Assembly (NCBI GenBank): GCA_035610365.1
Contig: CM069432.1
Coordinates: forward strand, 234,450,104 to 234,514,103
Length of the DNA: 64,000 bases
Direction of reading: 5' to 3'
Origin: Aquatica leii
Taxonomy: Eukaryota > Arthropoda > Insecta > Coleoptera > Lampyridae
This document shows positions 47,096-58,782 of this stretch, in pieces (position 1 is the first letter of the stretch; every line of letters begins with the position of its first letter). The translations under genes were made by a program, and so were the position numbers. The notes below the pieces were generated by a model. The model had not been told where the DNA came from and did not search any database. It was given only the letters and a program-made list of their open reading frames with translations.

Positions 47096-49232
47096 TTTTA
47101 TTCATATCACATTTTGAGTCTAAAATCATGCATTGAAAAAGTTGCAGTTAAATTAATACAATGTTAATGTTTATTCCAAGTAATAATCAATTATTTATTT
47201 TGAGCAGTTAAAGTATGCATACATGTTTATGACATGTTATACTACATATTATTTACACTGTAAACACTAATTTACTGGAATATAGTACAAGTACTGTAAC
47301 AACTATGCAAGCTATACATTACAAGTAAAACGTTCTAGATTATGTCAGAAATAATATTACGTTCAATATTTTTGAATTAAAAAAAAACTGTACGTAGTGC
47401 AGAATTTGTTTTAATTACTTATACGTAAAACAGTAAATAAGTAGTATAAAAGGTATTGTAGTTTATTAACAGGTGACCATTAAAGTACATCATAATTTAA
47501 CATCCAAGAAAAATCTGCAACAAAACAATTGAATAAGCTAAATATTTTTTTTATTCATATGTTACACTAATTTCGTTGTACTATAGAAGGCAGTAAAAAA
47601 GCTTTATCGTAAAACAAAGACTATTGAATTAATAAAAAGTGTCGTTACAGGTACAAAGTGGAAATTGCAAAAACAAGTGCCCTCATTTTCTTATAGGGTG
47701 TTAGTACTACAGAATTAATTACGGTACAAAAACTCATAAAGGAAATACAACTGTGTACACATAGTTACGCTGTTAAAGCTTTAGTAAGCATACCATGAAA
47801 AAATGTGTTAAGCTTGTCTTTCTCGTTAATACTATAATTTTACAAGATTTTATTTAGTTAACAAATTTTATTAAAGCAAACACAAATCTTAAACTCTAAT
47901 TTAATTATTAATAAACTTATTTTGTGTTCAATTTAAACGAATCTCAAGAAAATTGTTAAAAAAACAGCATTATGTAATATAAATGCAAATTATCTTTCAT
48001 CAAAATATCGAAACTGTATATAACAATTTATCCCTACCTTTTTTATAAAAGTTGATTTTAATTTAATCTATTTTCAAATTAAATTTGGATTATCTAAAGT
48101 TATTCATGACACGATTTCTTTCTATAAAATCAATGCAGGTTAATTTTCTAGGAAACAAATTAAATTTACAGCATTTGTAGGGACATTATAGAAACATTAA
48201 ATTTTTTTATAGTGCGGTAAATACTGAAAAAAGTTAATGGTGTTTTGCATAAACTATTAGTGGGCAGAAAAAATGGCATTACCGTTTAAAAAACATTAGA
48301 TTTTGTTTAAAAACATAGAGAATTAACATTACTAAAAGTTTTTATCTTGTTCTTTCAATTTATATACTTATTAATAATAAAAGATAAAATTATTGATTTT
48401 TATTGTTACGTTAAATTCTATTTTTAACTTACTATTACTATTTTATTATCTAATTTTACCTAAAAGTTATAAATAGTTTTAAATATGACAAATACTTTGA
48501 AATATTTTTTTTTGATAAATAATTTACTGTTTCAAATGATGTAATATTTAATATTTGATAAATATTATATGTATTGTAATTTTATGTAGTAACACATAAG
48601 TTATCTTTTTAATAGCAACACATTTTAAATGAGACAAAAATGTAACCGCTATAAAATGACGGAATCGGAAAGATTTAAGAATCAAGAAAATAGAGATATT
48701 GAATTTGAAACTTACTCTATTTTAGCAAACATTATGTAAAAAAAATTAAAGTTAAAGAACGCTTTTTTTAAATGTAATTTTGTTAACTTAATACATTTAT
48801 TATTGGTACAGAATATGAGAAACTACTATTCAATGTTTACTCATGTCAAAGTGAAACAATACAATGAAAATGTTTAAAGTTCTGTAATAGCTGGAATTCA
48901 GTCCTAAATGTTAGTAAGCCAGAATATAAATTAGAAGAACCGTTTAAATCAATTTTTAAGAACCATAAAAGAGAATTTTTTCAGTAATATAATAAATCTT
49001 ATCAGTTACGAAATCTTATAATTTATTTAACATTCTTGATGGTTCAAATCAATTTTTTTAACTGGTATTTTTTAGGTAAACGTTCAGTTAGTAAATATTC
49101 AAAATAGTTTTTTTTATTAGTTTATCTTGTTTGAATTTTGTAAATATTTAATTTTTACTCTCTTTAAGTGTAAACCGTTTTTTATAATTCTTTGTACAAA
49201 TTTAATTTGATTTTTACGCACATTTGTATATG
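47096..49232. other. AT-rich non-coding stretch
   Basis: No gene, repeat boundary or RNA recognised in these 2.1 kb. Confidence 0.55.
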
Positions 49233-49236
49233 ACAG

Positions 49237-50919
49237 TGTAACGAAACGAACATAAGATTCACCATTTTGGAAAAAAATTGAAAACCAATTTCAAAATGGT
49301 GCATGTACTTTACCCCCATTCTTGTATATCCCACCAGTGCCGTGACAATCCCCGCTCTAAACACGGGCCAACAGGAAGGAAAAAGGATATAAAAGCGGCT
49401 GTCCTGTCTAGGATGATATCTTTTCCTGTTCGTCTGTGTTCGAAGCCATCTCGAAAGACCTGTATCCTGCCGAAGACAATTTTCGAACCTGAAAATTAAC
49501 TGTAAGTTAACCAGTAATCCGGTAATCGATCACCGCCTGTACCTGGAGCATTTGCTCAAACCTGATTGAATCCTGTCCGGTTATTAAAACGATCGAAACC
49601 TGCGTTTCACCTGTCGCAATAAACTGCGAATCATTTTCATTAATCCGTACGTGTATTTAGTAAATTGTTGTTTTTTTGGAGTGTTGTATTTGGTTATCCT
49701 GGTTAAAGATTGTCGAACACCTGAAGTTGTCTGTTCGTAGAGTACCTTAGTGCTCGCCGTAGATGACTGAATGGTTATTCACCAGTACTGGAGTGTTACA
49801 TACTGCACCTTGGTCGACCCGGATGAGTAGCCCTTATACATTTGTTCGTAGAGTACCTTAGTGCTCGCCGTAAGTGTTTTAGGTGGTTTTATTCATCTCT
49901 CGAGTTGTACGACACTAACTTTATGTAACTCCGTACCTGTGACATACACGAATCGTTGGTAATTGGCTATCACCTAAGGTTATCAGTACGTAGAGTGCTC
50001 TAGCGCTCGCCGTGGGTGCCAAAGGGGTTATACGCTATTACTGAATGGTTACATACTGCACCTTGGTCGACCCGGATGAGTAACCCTTATACATTTGTTC
50101 GTAGAGTACCTTAGTGCTCGCCGTAAGTGTGTAAGTTGATTTTATTCATCTCTCGAGTTGTACGACATTAACTTTATGTACCTTCGTACCTGTGACATAA
50201 ACAAATACAACAGACGCCCATTTTGTTATCGCGTCGTGTTACATACCTTATAGATACATATTGGAGTGTATTTCAACCCATTTTCATTAAGATTTCATTT
50301 GCGACCTTGGCAAAATCATAGGAAACGCATATCTAATACTAAATGTCATTTTATCCACGTGAAATTAATTAAACGGGTTCCTTAAGAATCCACCTGTAAA
50401 ATCCAGAAACCATAATTTTCTTACATGCAGGCAGTATTTAAATTGCATCCAAAAACTCACCTGAGGTGTAAAAACTAACCTATCAAATTTCCCCGGCACT
50501 ACCTGTTGAATATAACCCGATCAACACACAGGAAAAGGCACCGCTGGCAAGGGGATTTGCGGGAATTCAACACCGTAAAACGCTGGTCCAAAAAACCGTA
50601 TTTTTAATTGTGTTTTAGCGTCAACATTAAGGCAGAGTCGTGTAAGAGCCAACAGAAGGCGCTGCCGGCGCAGTTTTTGGAATTACATATACAAAGCCGT
50701 CCAGAATTAATTTCAGTTTCATTTTTTTATTATTTGGTTGTATTATGTATGTTATTTATTTTGTTTGTTGTGATTTTGAATTTAATTTTGTTATTTCCTG
50801 TATATAATAAAACGCAGAGATATTTATTTTGTTATACATCTTAATTGTGTTATTATTTATTTCTCCATTTAGCTACCTAGGGTGTTGTAAAGAAAAATTA
50901 CAACCCAGGACCGGTTACA
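49237..50919 (+). mobile_element. Solo LTR (1683 bp), Ty3-type, related to the 41897 element
   Basis: It begins TGTAACGAAACG, as the LTR at 45572 does, and ends CCGGTTACA. It is flanked by a perfect 4-bp duplication ACAG (49233-49236 and 50920-50923) with no internal region: the product of LTR-LTR recombination. A TATA box (TATAAAA) lies at 49388-49394, followed by GCGGCTGTCCTG, which resembles the AAGCCGCCGTC after the box in the other LTR. A 10-bp inverted pair (CACCATTTTG at 49260, CAAAATGGTG at 49292) lies near its start. Frames inside are not genes. Confidence 0.88.
49735..50200 (+). repeat. Tandem duplication inside the solo LTR, period about 253 bp
   Basis: The block TACTGCACCTTGGTCGACCC starts at 49801 and again at 50054. 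TCGTAGAGTACCTTAGTGCT and related copies occur at about 49734, 49848, 49988 (diverged) and 50099. The repeated unit covers most of U5 and is bounded by CGTACCTGTGACATA. Confidence 0.85.
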
Positions 50920-50923
50920 ACAG

Positions 50924-51751
50924 TATTGTAAAATCCTCTACAGTGTGGTAAAATTGCAGGTTTTAAAAAAGAACTAAAAACTATGTTAATTAGACAATAC
51001 TAAACTTTATGTATATATATTATAAACACATGTTACTTTACATTACATTTAATGATATTAATGTACAAACACATAAAAATTTTTAAATGTATGTTTTAAT
51101 TTTTAGAAATGCGTTATCTTGTGACAATTGAAATTACAGTTCGTTATTGGCAGTCGTCAAGTTACCAACAATTTTAGATTGTACATTTAAAAGTGCGACA
51201 TTTAAGCAATTTATTTGTTTTTAATCATTCTTTTTTGTATGCTCAGTGGTTATTCAAGAAAATTATAATAGATAAATAGTCAGAAAGCAAAATTTTAAAT
51301 TTATCAAACTGCAGTGATTATTATGTAAGTAGGTACCTATAATGCCAACAAAAGAGATACACGTAATTGTTGATAATTTAAATATTGAATTATTGTCGTC
51401 TAAAAAAATTAATATAAGTTTTGTGCGTTTATGTACTATAGGGCTCCAGCTAAATGAAACCTCGCCCCCTGGGCTTGATAAAATACGCACTTTTATTCGG
51501 ACACGGAATCTAAAAAATGCTTTGTATCTTTTAATAAGTTTTAATGTTTTTTTCTACTTTAAGTTGTCTAAAAAATCGTAGTTAGTTTTCATGTTAACAT
51601 AGAATTGATTTTTTCTGATTAGAGATCATATTGAGTGCATAAAGCCCGGTATTTTTTTTATTGTTTGAAATCCCACTATCTAGCGGCGTTTGCATCAAGC
51701 TTCAGCTGTGAGTTCTAAAAACAAACTTTATTACCTTTTTAATTGCTGTTT
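50924..51751. other. Non-coding stretch
   Basis: A/T rich. Two overlapping frames on opposite strands at 51263-51581 have no motif. No repeat recognised. Confidence 0.45.
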
Positions 51752-52434
51752 TGTAATGGTTAATTCCACGCTAACAGTGATGTGTTGTGGATTTAAGTCA
51801 ATTAGTGGGAATGGGTATTATTGGAAAATCGGGAGAGACACAGGTGAGCAATAACTCCGGACTTTGCCTTACCGTATTTTTAATTATACAATGTTAAATT
51901 CAATTTTGAAAAAGAATGAATGAATACAGAAAACTCATGAAAATCAACAGATAACTTTATTTATTATTTTATTATTATTTCGCAACACGGTAATTTTATA
52001 GGTTGTCCAGTTACATAAAATTCTCATTTGACATACAAAAATGAAATAAAATTAACTAACTACGAAATCTTTGGTCTAGGATTACTCAATCGCACAAAGA
52101 TTAACAGTCGGAATAACCGTTACGCCACTACCAACTGAAATAAACAAATACACGACACCAAAAACACTTACCGAAAAGGTGCAAAACGGTGATGATGAGA
52201 AAACAGTTCTCGTCAGAATTCTTCTGAAACGGATCTCCAAAGGAGAGTGTTCTTGCAGAGTTCGTGTGGCCGCTTTTATACACCTTTTGGGTTCCGCTAG
52301 ATTATATTAGTGGCGGGGATCATTGTGTCCTGGATTTGGTGGAGATCTACGATGTAGGTGAAAATCCACGCGCAATTTTAAACAATTATTTACAGTTTTT
52401 TTTAAATTTCTTCACAGGATTAGGTATCGTTACA
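51752..52434 (-). repeat. Candidate LTR, minus strand
   Basis: On the minus strand it would begin TGTAACGATACC (at 52434) and end CCATTACA (51752). It has a TATA-type box (TATAAAAGCGGCC near 52275), a start region, and AATAAA signals near 51958 followed by TGTTGATTTTC. The order TATA, start, AATAAA is right for an LTR, and the TGTAACGA start resembles the other LTRs here. No target duplication is seen, so boundaries are tentative. Confidence 0.4.
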
Positions 52435-54049
52435 AGCTATACCACATAAAAAACTGCGAATAAAACTTTTTTTTGACTCTGTTTTCAAAATAAATTTTAT
52501 TGCGATGTTTAGAAAGTTTATCTTGCTGCCCAGCATTTGGTCAAAAAATCCGACGATATTAACAATCTTCAAACAAAACCCAAAAAATTAAAAACTTAAA
52601 AAGAAGCTAGTGCCATAAATAACTAACAGACATAAAATGAAGTTGGCAGCAAAATAATCAACAAAATTAATAATGAACACTAGTACCATAAAAATATGCA
52701 GATATTGTGGAAAACGTAACAGTAAAAATAATTTATTTTGCATTGCAGGACTAAGTGAACAAGGTTCAGCAAAATGTTAGAATCTGCTTTGGCATTGCGG
52801 TCAAATACTTTTAAAAGACATCGATATAATAAATCTAGTTTATTTTGTCTAAATTAATCAGTTTTTTTTCACGAATCGGCATTTTTAAATCCAAGTAAAT
52901 ACAGAGTTTTAAAAATTCACTCGTTAAATAAATAATTATTTTTAAATATGATAAATAAGTAATAATAAAGTTGTAATTAAAATATTTAGAAAAAACTAGT
53001 GCCAAATTTTTTAGCGGTCAAATTATTGTTCCAGAGTTTTTAAACGATTTTATTAAACTACAAACGAAGATTTTGAGTAGTAACAAAACATGATTTTATT
53101 TTATAATTATAACGCCAAGAATTTATTTTTGTAAGTCTCTTTGGTTTAAAATTACTGGAATTTATATGATAAACTGATTTGTCAGCAATATAAAAAAAGT
53201 TCATTTAATTTACAGAAATTCTAAATAAAATTGATTATTACAGCAAAATTTACAAGACACCGTACTTTGATAAATAGATTAAATAAATTAATTTTATATT
53301 AATAACTGCAGCAGATAACATTTGTTCAGAAAAAAATGTCAAAATATATATTCCATTAAAACATTTAAAAAAATAAATAGTGAATTACAGAACTGTTGCA
53401 TTAATTAAGTTTTCGAAAATTGTTGACATTACGAACATAAATAAACTGTTCTAAACAGTGCAATTTTTTTCTCAGCGATTTTCTGACACCAAAAATAAAA
53501 GTAAATACAAAATAATTTTATTGGATGAGGCGTAGTTAAATTACTGTTATTAAATCAAATTGTTATTCTGCACATTCTTTTAAAGTACACTAGATAATAC
53601 CTAAAAGATAACGTATTTACAGATGTTTAAATGTAGGCAATGTTACGTAATTCAGTCATACTTCAATTAATGAAAAACACTGTAAAATTAATCAAATATG
53701 CAAAACAAGTATTTCTGTAATTTTTCATTCTTAAACGGTCCAATTAAACTATTTCTTAAAATACCCGCCAAAATATTTATAGAAAACCGCCACTGAAAAT
53801 AACTTTGATAAATTTCAATAAGGTTTTCTTCATTCCAAACATGCATGTTGTGAAAATTTAGCACTCAATTTCATGTAGAATAACACTAATCTGAAAGTAA
53901 TATTTTGGTACTACAGTCAGGGTCTAAAGTTTCTTGTTGCTGTAACTGGTGGATTCATTGAACATGGTTAATAATTTCTTAAAACACGATGGTACGTATA
54001 GTACTATGGGACACGTTTACTTTGCGATCAATTCATCTAGTGCTATTTT
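52435..54049. other. AT-rich non-coding stretch
   Basis: No gene or repeat recognised. Confidence 0.55.
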
Positions 54050-54445
54050 GTGACAGACCTTCTACAATTTACAAAACTTGCACGTACTACATTGAAGACA
54101 AAAAAAATTAAAGTTCTGATTTTGTTAAAAAGATTTCTTCTTCTTCCACTGCTAATACATGAGCTCATTTTCTTCGTCCTTGGTTCCACACGTGTTCTGC
54201 TATCGTCACTTACACTTTTTCCTTCAGTGACATTTACCACTCTGAAGATGCAAGCTGCAATGTCTTGCGAAACGTCAGTTTGTTTGGGTTCACGAACGAC
54301 AATACGGCAAAGGCCAAATTCTACTTCTTGTTTTGGCTCTCAAGAAAAGACTAGGACGAAGCCTAAGTCTGACTGATTAACTACGACGCAGTCTAAGCCG
54401 GAAGTCGCTTATAATCATAAATATAACAACCGCAAAAGCTTAAGA
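54050..54445 (+). repeat. Probable retroelement tail with a hammerhead-like hairpin
   Basis: This less AT-rich segment carries the motif at 54242-54276 and then ACGACGCAGTCTAAGCC, GTCGCTTATAATC and AACCGCAAAAGC, the kind of tail I associate with insect RTE- or Penelope-type copies. The 108-codon plus frame and 65-codon minus frame over it look non-coding. Family assignment is uncertain. Confidence 0.35.
54242..54276 (+). ncRNA. Hammerhead-like motif, one core change
   Basis: CTGAAGA (consensus CTGATGA) is followed by a 5-bp stem (GCAAG with CTTGC), then GAAAC and GTC. The T at 54249 is unpaired and stem I is weak, so activity is doubtful. Confidence 0.4.
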
Positions 54446-54539
54446 TTTTATATTCGGAATGATCATAAAAATTGGTTTATTCAAAATATGTTAAATTGCT
54501 AGTTACAAATTTTCCTAATTTTCTGGTAGTTTTTAGATA

Positions 54540-54930
54540 CCACGCCAGTTAAAATCTTCTCTTTTTGCCGCAAACCATTTATCAATTCATGTTGTCACAT
54601 CTTCGAACAAACCAAAGAGGCAAATGCGTGGCCCATCAATGCAAAAAAGTGATAATCGGATGGAACCAAGTCTGGCGAGTAAACTGCATGGGGTAGTACT
54701 TCCCAGTTTAGTGCTTCAAACGTGTCACAAACCGCTTTTTCCGTATGTGATAGTGCACTGTCGTGGAGTCTTTGTGTTTGGTATTAATTGTTTCAGTAGG
54801 ATGTAATAGTTCATAATAAATTGGACCTTTCTTTCACCAAACACGGAGCCTACTTTTCCAGCCAAAACAATATGGATATATGGATGGTGTGCTTGGGTTT
54901 ACCCATAATTTTTTGCGCTTAGGGTGTAAT
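54540..54930 (-). pseudogene. Mariner-type transposase, catalytic C-terminal relic
   Basis: On the minus strand the frames read KLWVNPSTPS, GPIYYELLHPTETINTKH, HDSALSHTEKAV (second catalytic D, normally HDNARPH), FEALNWEVLPHAVYSPDLVP (third D in S-P-D-L) and SDYHFFALMGH. After a frameshift comes WFAAKREDFNWRGI. About 35 residues between NTK and HDSA are deleted. The 34-residue spacing between the last two aspartates typical of mariner appears preserved. No inverted ends were found. It is inactive. Confidence 0.75.
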
Positions 54931-55414
54931 GTTCGAGCAAGATTCAGATGTGGTTTTTGCGGCTTTTTATCTGCCTGACGTTTAGGTCAGGTGGTACCTA
55001 TCTGTGGACCTTTAAATCACAAAGTTCAGCATATTGAACACAGCAAAACGATGCTATGGAAAGACTTTTTTTAATTTAAAAATTAAGGGCGTTGATTTTT
55101 GTTGACAGTAAAACGACATTTACGCTGCATTAACAATCTGTTGTTTCAAGGCCACGCTTCATATTTGTACACAGTAGTTATTCAAAAGAACTACCATTAA
55201 TAATAATTGATCTGTAATAATAATGAACCGTTATAACAATTTTTTTTACATGTAGGTACTTTCTAAAAATTTTAGCAAACTTTAATATTTACAGAAATCT
55301 ATTGTCTAACACGATGTAAATCCAATTTGAATACAAAAATCTAAATGCACTTTATTAAAAACTTATAATTAGAGTGCTTTGAGTGTGTAATAAAAATTTT
55401 AAAAGTACTTAATC
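54931..55414. other. Non-coding spacer
   Basis: A/T rich. It may include eroded N-terminal mariner sequence and the left flank of the Tc1 relic. Nothing readable. Confidence 0.4.
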
Positions 55415-56015
55415 TAATATTTTGTGTGTCCTCCATTAGCTGTAATCCCAGTCGCGATTCTATTTGGAACACTATCAAAAAGTTTTTTAATGAATCTTGT
55501 GGAATTTTCGAGCACTCGTCTTTTAAAATGTCAAATAATTGTTGAGGGTTAGTTAGCTGGTGTTGATGACGTTTTCTATCCAGATATTCCTCCTCTCAAT
55601 AATATTAAGATCTGGAATATGAGGGGACCAGATCATAGTTTTTAACATACCCTGCTCTTCCATTTCGCATAATATGATTTTACTACCCGCGCAGTTTGCT
55701 TGGGATCATTATCTTGTTGCAAGATAAAGTTTTCCTCAATTAATCGATTCCCAGATGGAACAACGTTTTCGCATAGTATTGTTAAATATTCGACTAAATT
55801 TAATTTGCCTTCGATTTTTATCAAATCTCCTACACCATTTGCAGAAATGCAGACCGTTTTTTATTGTTTACAGAACCAGTTTCACGAAATTTTTTGATAA
55901 CATTTCGAATTCCAGTCACCGATGCTTTTGTTTTTTTTGCAATTTCGCGTAAACTATGACCTTCTTGATGAAGGAAAACTATTTTATGTCTGTTATATTC
56001 ATTTATTCTAACCAT
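55415..56015 (-). pseudogene. Tc1-type transposase, internally deleted
   Basis: The start at 56015 (MVRINEYNRHKIVFLHQEGH) opens the first helix-turn-helix of a Tc1 paired-type DNA-binding domain (SLREIAKKTKASVTGIRNVI). At about 55835 it jumps directly into the late catalytic domain: GVGDLIKIEGKLN, FILQQDNDPKQTA (second catalytic D), a frameshift, then WSPHIPDLNIIE (third D/E position) and a degraded C-terminus near 55430. Roughly 150 residues, including the second DNA-binding half and the first catalytic aspartate, are lost. Internal deletion of this type is common in non-autonomous Tc1 copies. Terminal repeats were not found. Confidence 0.78.
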
Positions 56016-58723
56016 ACTGAAATAATTTTAATATTAAAATATTTTAAAATCAAATTATTTTTTTTAAGTAATTTTTTAAGCGTTAACACAAAAATACTTA
56101 AACAGGTTTAACACGAACAAAAATTTATCAATAACTGACGATATTTAACAGATGTAGCGATATCTATAAAATAATAGAACAAAAATTTATGATTGTATAC
56201 AATAAATAATTTAAGGTTTTTACGAGCTAATAGGTTTTAACATCGTAAAATATTATTTTTTGTCTTAAACTTTCTTGTCAACATTAAGTGTTCACTAAGT
56301 AGTGTTTCTTTACTTAAATTATACAGGCATTTTAATATTTCTTATTTGAAAACGTTAAAATTAAGCGATGATTAAAAATGAATTAGACTTTTACACAGTA
56401 CTTATATGCAATGTCTATTTCAGTGTTATATGAAAAAAAGAAAATGTGGTGCAATTTATAATACATATGAAAACTAAGCTAATGTGTAATCATTATTATT
56501 CTTTAAGCTACATTTACAAATATTTCTTTTAAACAATAGAGAGTACCAGAGAAAACGTGTTTGGCGTTTGCTGTACGGTGATAGTTATCAAAACTTCCGT
56601 AATAACTTGTGTTTGCATTTTTATAACACCTCAAAAGAAAGTGTGTAAGTAAAACTTACTTCTAAAAAAATAATAAATAAATACAAAAAATAAATACGTT
56701 TAAAACATTTGTAAATTTATTTTAAGAAAAAATAAATAAATTAGTTTATATTAAGTAGATGATGATTACACTTAACTTTACATAATTTCATTTTTGATGT
56801 TAGTGTTTAAATTTTAAGTTAGCGCTCTATCCTTTAACATGTTTTCTAATTATTAACATAAATTATCTATTTAATTTGAATCTTTGCAGCTTTTAATATA
56901 CATATAAACAAAAACGTTATTTTATACACGGTACAATCTTACTCATTAATATTATCCTAAGAATACAAGAATTGTAATAAAATGACTCAAAAATAAAATT
57001 AAAAAATAATAACATGATTATCAGAGAATTTAAAAATATTTTGCGCAAGCATAAAACTGTTGGTGTAAAAGCGACTATGCGATAATTAACAAATTCTGTT
57101 GCCCGATAATTATTTTCATCGCCATTCTTGTATTTAGGGCGATGCTTAAAATACAGGGTTAATTTTTAAATTTATATCCTTGATGCATAATCTCATTAAT
57201 AAACTTGTCACACGTTTTACAGTAACACAATTTTTGTAATTTAAGTTATTTTTTGAAAGTTGTAATCTTTTTATACAATACTAAACACAGAAATATAAAT
57301 AAATTAAAAGCTATATAATTTTTCTAATTACAAATATAAATTAATGAACAAAAAGTGTTATTAATTGTTTATTGGCATTTTATTTTCATGTCAAAAACAT
57401 TATTTGTAAGTATCACTAACATTGCGTATCTTTGTAAAATGACAAGCATTTATGATTCTAATTTTAGTTTAATGATTTATGATAATGTATTTGTTCCCGT
57501 TGTTCAGTGTCAATTTTGATCCTTTGTCAAATATTACAGAGACTTTAATTTCACGCTTGTTTGATTCATACTGAAAATTTAGTTTCAGTATATTTCATGT
57601 TTATGACCGTTGTCCATTTACCGTTTTAGAATAATACGGATAGAATGAAAGTCTTTACCCATCATCAATAAGTTTTTTTGAACAAAAGCAATTTTAAAAT
57701 ACATATATACAAAATTATTTGTTAAATTATTTGCTGTAATTTAAATACTAAAGTCCATAGCAAAACGTAACTTAACACTAAATGTTTGTATGTCATTTTT
57801 CTATTAAGCACTCGCTAGTGAAGGTAAAATAACAATATATACATAGATACTCCACGGTTATTGAGATGTTTGGCAGCGCTGAAATTGTATAAAATGTATT
57901 ACGACAAACAAAAAAGTTATTCTATTGTAAGTTGTTACTCAATAATGTGTTGGCGACTCATGCTGTTTGAAAGATAAGAAATAAGAGATTAAATGCACAG
58001 CATACAATAGTGTCGAGATACGTTATGTTTCGTTACGTGTTATTGAAAACAAATATTCTACTGTAGTGACCTTTTAAGTATCCAGACATTCTATTAGTAC
58101 TAACAAATATAAATGTTTGCATTTAATAAATTAGTTTTATACAAATATTAAATCCACATTATTAAAATAATAATTTGTAAAAACAGGATTATTTTTTTGT
58201 AATATAATGTGAACATTTTTTATTAGTTTGCTGTTGTCAATCAGATGTAGCAGTTTACCTGTAAAAACAAGATTTCTGTATGAAAGTGTACGTTATGGTA
58301 AAATTGCATATTTATTGTGTAGTCTAAAACTTCTATGCTTTTGATTGTTGAACAAATTGGTGGATTGGTTCTATTTTTGTGATTTAATTTGATTTTGTCG
58401 TCATTGTCATTAGAAAAATTTTGGATACCCACACACATTCCATCAATGCGGATATATTAACACATGTTAATTGATATGAAAAAAAATTCTATGACGACAT
58501 CACAATCTTTGATGTAATGAAAAGGGTGTTACATCTACGCTGATTAAGGATATCGAATTGTGCCTATTAAGTACTATAATAGTAACCGTATTGGAAAGCT
58601 TATTTATTAAATTATCCATATTAATCTGGGGGAAACTTGGCACATCTAGTTTTTCCTCATAGATCACATGAACCAAAGTGAATTTATTTGTGATAACGAC
58701 ATATATGTCATTGCTTATTTCAG
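56016..58723. other. AT-rich non-coding stretch, possibly intronic
   Basis: No gene or repeat recognised. If the exon candidate at 58724 is real, this is upstream intron sequence. Its last bases (TTGCTTATTTCAG) form a good acceptor. Confidence 0.5.
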
Positions 58724-58782
58724 CGAATTTTAGAAAATACTGGCGAAGATGCAGCTAGTCGCATTCTTCAAAGGAAAAAAAT
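58724..58782 (+). CDS. Candidate host micro-exon (59 nt)
   Basis: Preceded by a pyrimidine-rich acceptor ending TTATTTCAG and followed by a strong donor GTAAGTAT. All 59 bases are open in the frame RILENTGEDAASRILQRKK plus two bases of the next codon. The composition is balanced and unlike the flanking A/T-rich DNA. The other two frames give less protein-like products or stops. I do not recognise the protein. No neighbouring exon was found in this window, so the parent gene would have introns larger than most of the window. This is the best candidate for a host protein-coding segment here. Confidence 0.55.

Noticed and set aside
54043..54376. 108-codon plus and 65-codon minus frames
   Set aside because: They overlap a repeat tail with a hairpin motif; no domain.
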